From Schoenoplectus triqueter (taxonomy: Eukaryota; Streptophyta; Magnoliopsida; Poales; Cyperaceae), in assembly GCA_964058805.1 (NCBI GenBank), contig CAXKVV010000040.1, forward strand, positions 496,001 to 560,000: DNA of 64,000 nucleotides, given 5' to 3'. Shown here one piece after another: positions 37,226 to 46,999 of this stretch; position 1 is the stretch's first letter; every line of letters starts with the position of its first letter. The notes beneath the pieces were generated by a model. That model did no database searches, was not told where the DNA came from, and saw only the letters and a list, made by a program, of their open reading frames with translations. A program made the translations under genes and the position numbers.

Positions 37226-39004
37226 ATGGCCAGGTGAGCTTTTTCTTTTCTTTATTAATGGATTTGCAATTTGGGTCATGCCAGGACCGCATGAGAATGA
37301 CTTCCGATCAATACTTTTTTTTCTTTCTCTTTATTAGTTCTCTGGTTGCAAGTCATTTCGTATCCTCCATTTCCTTTAAACCCCGCCAAAACCCTAGTTC
37401 TGTCTCCTTCCGCACTGCCTCTGTCGTCACATCAGCTCTCACGGAGGTACAGCTATCAGCCCAGTCTGCAGCTTTCAACCGAGTTGATGTTATTTCCGAG
37501 TCTCTCCCTTTCATACAGAGGTTCCGTGGCAAGACTGTAGTGGTCAAGTATGGTGGCGCAGCCATGAAATCGCCCCAGCTGCGTGAGTCTGTGATAAAGG
37601 ATATGGTCTTGCTTTCTTGTGTCGGCCTGAGAATGATGCTTGTCCATGGTGGCGGGCCTGAAATTAATTCATGGCTGGCAAGAATTGGAGTCCAGCCTCA
37701 GTTTATTAATGGATTGAGGGTTACAGATGCGTTGACAATGGAGGTTGTAGAGATGGTGCTGGTTGGAAAGGTGTTTCTCACATTTATGGCTTTTATTTTC
37801 CTTATTATTTTATTTTTGATTAATTTTTGCACTCAGTAAGTTTGTCTGCAGGTATTCAAATTCCCTGCAATTTGAAGTAATGAGGGTGAAGAAATATAGG
37901 TTTGGAAATTAATTTGAAGCGAGGACTGATATATGCTGAATTGTAGCCACCTATTACTTGTCTAAACTTCAAATAGAGCATGAGTTTACAAATTAGGATT
38001 CATTTTCCTCCACAAGCCCACCTACAGTGAACGAGTTTTCTTTATTTTTAATCAAAACATGTGTGCTGAAAGGAATTTTTCAAGAGCTGCCCATTGTCTA
38101 GGTTAACTTCTTGTCATCGAGGCATTGTACCGAGTACTATAGCAAGTAAAACCAAATCTTTACTAACTTAACAGGTGAACAAATCCCTCGTGTCTCTCAT
38201 CAACACAGCAGGCGCTACAGGTGTTGGCCTGTGCGGCAAGGATGCTCGCCTTCTTACAGCTCGTCCCGCCCCCAATGCGGCTGATCTCGGTTTTGTTGGT
38301 GAAGTTTCAAGTGTCAACCCAGCAATCCTGCACCCAATCCTAGCTGATGGCCACATCCCTGTGATCGCCTCTATTGCTGATGATCAATCTGGCCAGGTAA
38401 TGTTGCTAAATATAATTAATCCACAACTCCTTTCTGATCTTTTCTTTTTTCTTGAATTATAACTAAGACCAGATCAAATTGGCCTTTTTTATTCTATTTC
38501 AGCTTTGTTTACTTAATTTGTTTGATTGAGCAAGTAGAGAACCTATTCAGAATCTGTCATCAGTAATATTGCTTTTTATTGGTGAAGTCGATCATACTTG
38601 AAAAGTCCTTATATTAGTTACTTGTGTTGTAGCCCTTATATCCAAGTGCTTGTCTAATTTTTTACTCATGGTATCAGACATATAACATCAACGCCGACAC
38701 AGCAGCAGGGGAGATTGCTGCTGCGGTGGGGGCTGAAAAGTTGATCTTGCTGACTGATGTGGCAGGAATTTTAGAGGATAAAAATGATGCTAGTAGTCTA
38801 ATCAAGGAGATTGATATTAGTGGGATCAGAAAGATGATTGAGGAAGGAAAGGTGGCAGGAGGCATGATACCCAAGGTTGAGTGTTGTGTCAATTCTTTGA
38901 CGCAAGGTGTGCGCACAGCAAGCATCATAGATGGCCGTATCCCGCATTCGCTGTTGCTTGAGATACTGACGGATGAGGGGGCAGGGACCATGATCCGAAG
39001 CTGA
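37226..39004 (+). CDS. NAGK: N-acetyl-L-glutamate kinase, chloroplastic (arginine biosynthesis)
   Basis: There are four coding exons: 37226-37233, 37338-37770, 38175-38396 and 38678-39004, giving 329 residues. The first coding exon is only eight bases (ATGGCCAG); after a 104-bp intron it joins TTCTCTG to give the transit peptide [13 protein letters not shown]. Starting at the first ATG of the uninterrupted frame instead would add an unlikely non-plastid N-terminus. The kinase domain shows [13 protein letters not shown], the VHGGGPEI nucleotide/phosphate loop, [20 protein letters not shown] and the C-terminal DEGAGTMI. The enzyme phosphorylates N-acetylglutamate, the committed and arginine-inhibited step, and in plants is relieved by the PII protein. 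Length and intron count fit plant orthologues. Confidence 0.95.
37234..37337 (+). other. 104-bp intron that splits the NAGK start region
   Basis: Donor AG/GTGAGC and acceptor TTATTAG. If the intron is retained, the frame from the start codon reads ATG GCC AGG TGA and stops after three codons. Confidence 0.8.
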
Positions 39005-39985
39005 ATTATTTGAGTTTTCTACATCGAGTCCCGGTCAATGGTGGCCCCTTCTTAGAAGGGCATGAGTTTTTAGTTGCTAAGCTTAGTTTTTAAATTAAGC
39101 TCGTGACATAAATAATGTGATGTAGTTGTCTTGTTGGGACTAAATTATCTCGCGACTCCTTTTTGCATTATATATAATGCGGGACATTGACTTCGTTTGA
39201 AAAGTGCAAACTGCACACCCAAGTTTGTGAAGCAGTACAAAATCTAAGCAGATAGGAAAGCTAAAACTTTGGAACCAGCTCCATCTCTGATGTATGAAAT
39301 GTATTTGTGGATTTGGTGACCGTTAGAAGGTCAACTTTTTCTCTAGCATCTCCTGCTCGAAAATCATCAGCCAGAAAAGCCATCGATATGAATAGAATCA
39401 TATAATTGGTTTGGAATATTTACCCCCTTTCATTAAATTTAGTTAAAATTTGGACAGTTTCTTCAGAGAGAACATATCATGTTTATAACAATAAAGACGA
39501 AATTTAAAAAAAATGTTTAATCCTGCATCAAGTATGATATTAAAATTGATAATTTTGATTGTTTGCCAATTGCCAGTAATATTTTGAGATGATATGTATT
39601 TTATTTTCAGCTTATTTAAATTTATTTTTAAAATTAAAAAGAACATAGAAATAGTCAGATTGTAGAAAATCTGGCGATTATAGAGAAAACTTATAATTTG
39701 AAATGCTGGTTCAAATCTGTTCTCAGAATATTTCCGGCGTGTTGTCAGTGACCCGCTCCACAGTACAACAATTAGGTCTGATCATTAATTAATATTATAA
39801 TAAACGAAAGGGTTATCTCCTCTTATCCTATCTGCACCGGACACCGCCAATTCCTGATTCCCATTACTTCTGCTTCTCTCTCCTTATCTCTTGCTCCTAC
39901 CCCTCGAGTCTAGATTTTTCGTGCCAAAACCCTAACTGGTAACTCATCTCGCTTCAACCGAGCAACACTCGTGGCATTCTCTCTG
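39005..39985. other. NAGK 3' flank and CYP38 promoter/leader
   Basis: No additional gene was seen. The stretch between the two co-directional genes is under 1 kb and must contain the NAGK poly(A) site and the CYP38 promoter. A pyrimidine-rich leader (CTCTCTCCTTATCTC near 39874) precedes the CYP38 start. Confidence 0.5.
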
Positions 39986-42871
39986 ATGGCGGCGACATTA
40001 CTATCCTCTCATTGTCTTCTCCCCTCTTTGTCGCTTGCACTCGTTCGTCCCAGAAACCGCCACACGGCTGTGCTCTGCTCTGCATCTTCTAAGTCTCCGC
40101 GGTTAAACATCATGGGAAATGAGGTACTCTTTACCTGTGTTGATTTATTTGTACGCACTGTTGATTTCACCTTTGGTGAAAAGCAGTGAAATCAGTAGGA
40201 TCGCTGTACGTCGTACTCCATTTTACAATCTCCTGTTTTGTAAATTTCACTTGGTCAAATTTACCTCAATTGGCGAGCCTGGTCAAAATTACCTCATTTA
40301 CCGTCTAATTCCACTTTTAAGGGAAAAAAAAGTTGGAAGTGCCCATTTACCAGAGATCTGTTCGGTTCTCAAATACTAAGATATTTCATTCCATCATTTG
40401 TTTTTGGCAGCAGAAGAAGTCGTTTAGTCTGAAAAAATGTGCCATATCTCTTGCACTTGCAATTGGGTTGGTGACCATCACACCGTCAATCAACCCACAA
40501 GCTCACACATTGACGGACTGGCCTGCTTTACCCGATGTGTCCGTTCTGATCTCTGGCCCGCCCATAAAGGACCCAGGTGCACTGCTCAGATACGCACTGC
40601 CGATAAAAAATAAGGCCATTCGAGAAGTGCAGAAGCCCTTAGAAGATATAACAGAATCACTTAAAGTGGCTGGTGTCAGAGCTTTGGATTCGGTTGAGAG
40701 AGTAAGTTTTTGTAATTAATTGAAAATATATTTTGCTGTTTGAGATTCCTTTTTGTTGTTTTTAGTGACCTATCGTTGTTTGGTAAGCATCTATTACCTT
40801 CAAATCTTCAATGAAATTCTCAGATGGTGTTGAATATGCTTAAAATATTTAAATTTACTAAATTTACTTCAGTTTAGCTCACAGTTAAGCCCAAAATTAA
40901 CCTCTTTTGCCCTTATGCTTGATTGCACAATAAAAATTGTAAGTAAATTTGACCTTCAGTTTAGCTCACAGGTCAGAAATTTTGTTGAAAGGTGAAACTA
41001 GTAACAGCAGTACCATAATGTCACTAATCTGAAATCATGACATTAATACTATACTTAAATATATGCATGTTCTTGTACTTTTAAGCTACTTTTTTTTTCT
41101 GTGCACTCATTGTATTTTTTTCTCTTTTTAAATTGGTAGAATGTTAGACAAGCTTCAAGAGCTCTAAACCAAGGGAAAGACTTGATCCTGGCTGGGGTAG
41201 CAGAGTCAAAAAAGGAAGAAGGAAAAGACCTTCTTGAAAAAATCAGTGCTGGCTTAGATGACCTTCAGAACATTGTTGAGGATAGAAACAGAGATGCCGT
41301 TGCACCTAAACAAAAGGAACTTCTGCAATATGTTGGAAGGTTACTTGTCTTTTCTTTCTTTCTTCTTTAAGCCCCACTATTAGTTCTATATTTTTCTGTT
41401 GTAGATTGTATGCAGTATTTAAAAATATCGAATAGTAAATACCACATCTCTTCAGACAAACCTGATATTGAAATTTGTTGATGGGAAAAAATGTATATTC
41501 ATTTAGTTGTTTACCAGAGTTTTCTGCAAAGGACAACATAATATGGAAATTGTAAATCTCATTTATGCCCCTAAAATTGACCATGCAGTGCAGTGTAGAA
41601 GAAGACATGGTAGATGGATTTCCTTATGAAGTTCCAGAGGAGTACAGTACCATGCCTCTTTTAAAAGGGAGAGCCACAGTTGACATGAAGGTTAAAATAA
41701 AAGATAACCCCAATTTACAAGACTGTGTTTTTCGCATAGTTCTCGACGGATACAACGCACCAGTTACTGCTGGTAATTTCTTGGATCTGGTTGAGCGCCA
41801 CTTCTATGATGGCATGGAGATTCAAAGAGGTGTTTTACTCTCTCATCTCTCTCCCTCTCCCTCTCCCCACTCCACCCTCAACCAACACATGCACACACGC
41901 CCACACACACCCATAAAGTCTGGTGTTTGTGCACCTGCCCGAATGTGAAGGAAGACAATTTTGTTTATGGTGCACCTGAACATACAAAAAGAAAATAGGA
42001 AGAAGATCTCATCTTTCCCAGGAAAAGAAAATGATATGACTTTTGCTGCTAATTTTGTTTCTAATTTTTTTCTTAAAAAAAGTAACACCCAACCCCTTAA
42101 TTTACCTGAAATATATGTAGTGAAGCAGTGGGAAGGGAAGGTAGTTTGCATGTTTTTGGAGGGGGCCTGTCTTTTTCTTAAAATTCCCAGCAAATTATAT
42201 CAAGTAAAATTAAAATAGTCTTAATTTATGATGCAGCTGATGGATTTGTGGTTCAAATGGGAGATCCTGAGGGGCCTGCAGAGGGGTTTGTGGACCCCAG
42301 CACAGGAAAAACACGTACTATTCCTCTGGAAATAATGGCCGTTGGTGATACTGCACCTGTTTATGCTGAAACTCTTGAGGTATGGTATATTTTGCATCCT
42401 TTGTGTGTCTTTTGAAAATTTTGTTTTTGTTAGTGTAAATTCATCTTCATAAACTAAATGTGATTGTCATGTTTATGCTAAATTAGGAACTTGGTCGTTA
42501 CAAGGCTCAAACGAAGCTTCCATTTAATGCATTTGGCACAATGGCAATGGCCAGGGATGTAAGTATCAACTCAATTTAATCTTATCAACATTCATTGGTT
42601 TTTATCGGAAGTTCTTTGGTGCTTACAATTTGTAAATAAACAGGAATTTGATAACAACTCAGCATCCAGCCAAGTCTTTTGGCTTTTAAAAGAGAGTGAA
42701 CTCACACCAAGCAATGCCAACATACTGGATGGTCGGTATGCAGTATTTGGCTATGTTGTGCAAAATGAAGATTTTCTGGCTGATCTGAAGGTTGGTGATG
42801 TCATCGAATCAATCCAAGTTGTTAATGGCATTGAAAATCTCGCAAATCCTAGTTACAAAATTGTAGGATAG
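39986..42871 (+). CDS. CYP38: CYP38/TLP40, thylakoid-lumen cyclophilin-like protein
   Basis: There are seven exons: 39986-40123, 40411-40701, 41140-41339, 41594-41829, 42237-42379, 42487-42558 and 42644-42871, giving 435 residues, close to the Arabidopsis length. It begins with a chloroplast transit peptide. A second, lumen-targeting hydrophobic stretch ([18 protein letters not shown], about residues 57-74) follows. The mature part opens with [14 protein letters not shown]. An N-terminal helical region ([19 protein letters not shown], then [13 protein letters not shown]) precedes the C-terminal cyclophilin-like domain ([68 protein letters not shown]). The family is needed for assembly and maintenance of photosystem II and has little or no isomerase activity. 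The acceptor before exon 2 is a CAGCAG pair that gives one optional glutamine. Confidence 0.97.
41830..41920. repeat. CT-rich then CA-rich simple sequence in a CYP38 intron
   Basis: CTCTCTCCCTCTCCCTCTCC followed by ACACACGCCCACACACAC lies directly behind the donor of exon 4. Confidence 0.8.
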
Positions 42872-43462
42872 AGGGGAGCAGAGATGTTCTTTTTGTTTGA
42901 AAAAAATAAAATAACCATGGTCGGTGTTTTTGTTCGTCTTTAACATTTTGTACTGTAAATTTTCTATTTTGTTTGTAGCCATCATTCTTTTGTATTCCAA
43001 TTCCATAAATGTTTCTATTTTCTGTCAATTTGTTTTCTTACTCCCAAAATTTGCCTCTTGTTCTTTGTGTTAGCATGGAAGAATGAAGCTGAGCACAATA
43101 ATAACACCTTTTATTTTTAAGGTATTGATGAGTTTATTACTTTATCTAACTTTTTGGCATGGATTACATTCATCAAACCAAAGAAACCGGAAAAACACAA
43201 CAGCAGGTAGAATAGAGCGTGAGGGGAAGCACACCATGAATCATGATCAGGCACTTTTTTTCCGGGTAGATGATCTTCCACTTTTGCCCTGCTTAACGCC
43301 AATAAATTACATCAGTGATTTTGTCGTTTTGAAATAATTACAAAGAAATATGTTTTGTAGCAAGCAGCCCCACAAGCTAAAAAAGAACATGAAATATAGC
43401 CAATGCTCTAAAGAAACAGTTTTCCTCTTCCACCCCATAGATGAAGAGCAATAGGGGAGGGA
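42872..43462. other. CYP38 3' flank, no gene seen
   Basis: Probable 3' untranslated region to about 43000. The remaining frames have no recognisable family. Confidence 0.4.
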
Positions 43463-43658
43463 GGGGGGGGGGGGGGACCAGATCTGCTGTCGCGCGGCAC
43501 GGTGTGGCGCAGCAAGTGGTCCGTTCGATCATTTCGAAATTCGTGTTAACTCGAATCTTAAAGTATTAACTCGAATCTCGAAGTGATCGAACGGACCACG
43601 TGCTGCGCCGCACCGTGCCGCGCGACAGTGGATCCGGGTCCGGGGGGGGGGGGGGGGG
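43463..43658. repeat. GC-rich perfect hairpin flanked by two long G tracts
   Basis: The arms 43487-43543 and 43572-43628 are complementary over 57 positions with about four mismatches (left arm begins CTGTCGCGCGGCACGGTG). The loop is 28 bp. Weaker pairing continues outward through GGACC and GGTCC to 43476 and 43642. G tracts of 14 (43463-43476) and 17 (43642-43658) flank the hairpin as direct, not inverted, repeats. The arms are far richer in GC and CpG than anything nearby. Confidence 0.8.
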
Positions 43659-43665
43659 TTACCTT

Positions 43666-43770
43666 CTTCTTGGGTTTTTGTTCGGTCTTCTTCGGTGCAG
43701 GCTTCATGGATGGAGCCTTGGGCCCCACATCACCGGGTTCCTTCGGCTTCACGGCCTTGATGGATGTCAT
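43666..43770 (-). CDS. Possible first exon of a small Lys/Pro-rich protein
   Basis: An ATG at 43770 opens a frame for about 35 residues, MTSIKAVKPKEPGDVGPKAP and on, rich in Lys and Pro. It runs to AAGAAG/GTAACC, a good donor site immediately before the C tract of the hairpin. TATAAA lies just upstream of the ATG on the same strand. I do not recognise the product and found no convincing second exon. It could be a gene fragment or chance. Confidence 0.25.
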
Positions 43771-44620
43771 TCTTTTTTCTTTTTATAGCTCCTTCGTACT
43801 AGAGGAGAATTACAAATAGAACTTGAATGCAAGTGTCTCTTGATGGGCTAAGTGCAACGATGGTCGGTGTTTTATAGGCAAGTCTCTGGTGGTGGAAGTA
43901 TTAGATGCAAAGCAATGGAATGAGAACAATTGAACAAAGGAACTCTAATAATTTCTGGCTTTTTGCGTTGGGGAATTGGATTCACTGCACGTCCATGTCG
44001 AGTATATCTATCACTTGTTCACTTCAAATTGAAATGGACCATCTTTGTCGTAGCGATATGATCCAACTTATCTTATTCTTAGCTTAAAAGATACACTTGA
44101 AATTTCAGATACATATTTTGCAATGCGTGAATTGGGCTGGGCTGGGCTCTGTAAATAAAGCTTTTGTTTAGCCAGTGGGCCGGATTTCGCAGTTCATTTG
44201 GGTTTATACAAGTCCAACCCGATCCAATTCTTGTTTGATGGTTTTCCTTTTCCTTTTCCTTTTCCAATTTACTTTACAAAACAGCTCTACAAATAACCTA
44301 ACGTTTTAAAATTAGTCCCCAAGACTGAACCTTTTGGTCCAAACGATATTTCGGAGGGTTAATTCGAAAAGCAAAACCTAACAAAAGTCGTCCCTTTGTC
44401 CTCGTCTCTCTTCTCTCTTCTAATTTGCCCTAATTTATCGCTCTTTTATTAGTTTAGTTCTTCCGATTTGCTCGATTAGTCTTCGCTTGTTGATTAATCA
44501 AACCCTAGATATTGCAACGCCGCCTCAGATCTGCATGTAATTTTTCATCGTTTCGTCCTTTAATCTATCGAAGCGTTAGAAGAAGATTGAGATTTGGTCC
44601 CGCTTTCGTGCTTTCGTAAA
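43771..44620. other. Promoter and leader region of Dr1
   Basis: No gene was seen other than flanks. A (CTTTTC)n run is at about 44247-44267. The stretch 44390-44620 is pyrimidine-rich and looks like the Dr1 leader. Confidence 0.45.
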
Positions 44621-46359
44621 ATGGATCCGATGGATATCGTGGGGAAATCTAAGGAGGACGTCTCTCTTCCTAAATGTAAGGTTCCGGTTTATCATGAGCG
44701 ATTTGCTCGGTTTTCTTGTTCTGATTTCTGAATTTCCTCTGGCTTTTTTTTTCTTGTCATTTTCTTTTCTAATTGCTTTGTAAGTTCATAATCAGTCGAT
44801 TGTGAGACATAAAACTAGTTAAAAGCCTTTAGCTTTCAAGCAACTAGAATATTATTCTGTGAACCAGTAATTTGTGCACATGCCCCAAGAAATTGTTGTA
44901 CATGGTTGGAGTTGTATGCTTATTTTCTTCCCTTTCCCCCGTTGAAATGAAACCCGTAGATTGGTTAAAAAAGTTCCTGCGCATATTTTTGACCTTTGTC
45001 TTTTTAATTTAAACTTCACTATTTTAAGCGATACACAATTACAGTCCTTTGTAGGGCAACAACTTTACTAAATGTGGCTATTTATTTATTTTTATTTTTT
45101 AATGATATCCTTGCTATACTCATCAATTGCATAGAACCCCTCAACATCAGTAGAAATACGATCTCAATATTGTCTGCACTTCACAATTGTCAGTATCCAT
45201 TCTCTGGGAACAACATAGCCACATTCCTTGAGTCTAAATTAATAAATCAATATCTGAAATTTATACGTGCATCTTGAACCACTGCTCTTTATCAAATTTT
45301 AATATAGTCTATATGCATATATCTTTCTCTCTGTAGCAACAATGTGTAAAATAATAAAGGAGATGTTGCCTCCGGATGTTCGCGTGGCAAGGGATACACA
45401 AGATCTCCTTGTTGAATGTTGTGTAGGTATGTTGTTATTATTGTTATACCAATGCAGTATCATGTAATTTTAATAAGGCAGCTATATACACACGTTCACA
45501 GACAGAATATAGCTTGACTAAACTTGTTAAACATGCTAGTGTAATACAGAATACAGGCTCTGGATCTGACATTTCCAAAAAAAAAAATTGAGTGCAGAGT
45601 TCATTAACCTGTTGTCATCCGAATCGAATGAAGTATGTAACAGAGAGGACAAGAAAACTATTGCACCAGAACATGTCCTTAAGGCTCTTGAGGTACCTGG
45701 TTGTATATCTCTTCTGAATTTGTTTAAGTTTGCTTTTGAATTTCCTTTTTATTTATTTGGTTGCTTATTTTTTGAATTTTTTTTTATCATTTCAGGTGCT
45801 TGGCTTTGGGGAGTATATAGAGGAGGTTTATGCTGCATATGAGCAGCATAAGTTAGACACCTTGGTATGCATCCCTCAGACCTATTTTTGTCTTTTCCTT
45901 TTTTTCCTCTGATGAAATACCCTTTTTTTAAATTGATCAGTTTACCGTGATATTGAAAAATAGCACCAGTTAACACTTCCCCCATGGACATTAGCAACAT
46001 TTAAATTACAAATGACCATGATGCTTTGACACTTCCACCACATACTACAATTATCTTTTTAAGAATTAGTGTGTAATATTTTTATAGACAGGGAACTAAA
46101 CCATATTATAGTGTTCATACTTCATACTGTACTATGAAATAAACATTGTAACTCGATGCTCTAAAATTCTTTTTTTCCTCTATTTTATTTTCCTGAAATA
46201 CAGGATTCACCCAAGGGAGGTAAATTCAGTGGGGTTGAAATGACAGAAGAGGAAGCAGTGGCAGAGCAACAGCGAATGTTTGCCGAGGCACGTGCCAGAA
46301 TGAACAACGGTTTGGCCAAGCCTGCCGAAGCGGGCCCTGACCATGCTGTCGATAGCTGA
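44621..46359 (+). CDS. DR1: Dr1 homologue, NC2-beta subunit of the TBP-binding repressor
   Basis: There are five exons: 44621-44675, 45337-45426, 45598-45692, 45796-45864 and 46204-46359, joining in frame to 154 residues. The product is a histone-fold protein of the NF-YB/NC2-beta type. Hallmarks are MCKIIKEMLPPDVRVARDTQ, VEFINLLSSESNEVCN, KTIAPEHVLKALEVLGFGEY and the C-terminal MTEEEAVAEQQRMFAEARAR. Dr1 pairs with DRAP1 (NC2-alpha), binds TBP on the core promoter and blocks assembly of the RNA polymerase II pre-initiation complex. Length, exon number and the conserved acidic/Gln C-terminal helix fit plant orthologues. The 3' untranslated region carries a G tract of 13 at 46465-46477. Confidence 0.96.
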
Positions 46360-46999
46360 AAGCTGCTGCTTTTCATATGCCCTTGCCTCCGCCCTCCAAA
46401 AAGTTTGTGTCTTCATTCCTCAAATAGCGGAAGCTGGACGGTGCTGATATATTTCTTGTTTTGTGGGGGGGGGGGGGTGCTTAGTTGAAATTTGATGGGT
46501 CTTCAGGGGTTATATGGTGTATTAGTGTTATATATATTCCTGTTTTGTTTTGTTTTTTGTTCTGATGTACAAACCCTCAGTCTGGGGTGTCTTGTAACTT
46601 AGTAAAGTTGGTTAGTTATGTGAACAATTGCTAGATAAAGAGGGGATTGCTTCTCTATTAGATTGAAGTTAAGAGTGTCCGTATCCCATGCATGTTGTAA
46701 ATTGTGGTGTCGTGTTCTTTACTAATCTAGAATTAATTTCAGTAGAAGAAAAGTTAATTTCTCTTTCTCTACAGATTTCATTCAGTTCGTCTATTTTGGG
46801 GCCCCCATTTGAAGTAGCACTGTAGCAGATGAGATTGAACCTGTTTCATTTTTTAAGAAGGCTAGGCCCAGGCAGGAGGGGAGCTGATCCTGATCTTGTC
46901 ACTTCCCTCTGGGCTCTGGCGTGGCGTCAATATTTTTACTACTACTAATACATTATTTCTACACGTCTATACTACACACCTGTCTCCTATACTTCGGAA
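46360..46999. other. Dr1 3' untranslated region and PPR-gene promoter
   Basis: No gene was seen. The G tract at 46465-46477 is the main feature. The short gap suggests the PPR promoter lies within about 300 bases. Confidence 0.5.
46465..46477. repeat. G tract of 13 in the Dr1 3' untranslated region
   Basis: An uninterrupted G run about 105 bp after the Dr1 stop codon, on the sense strand. Confidence 0.9.
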
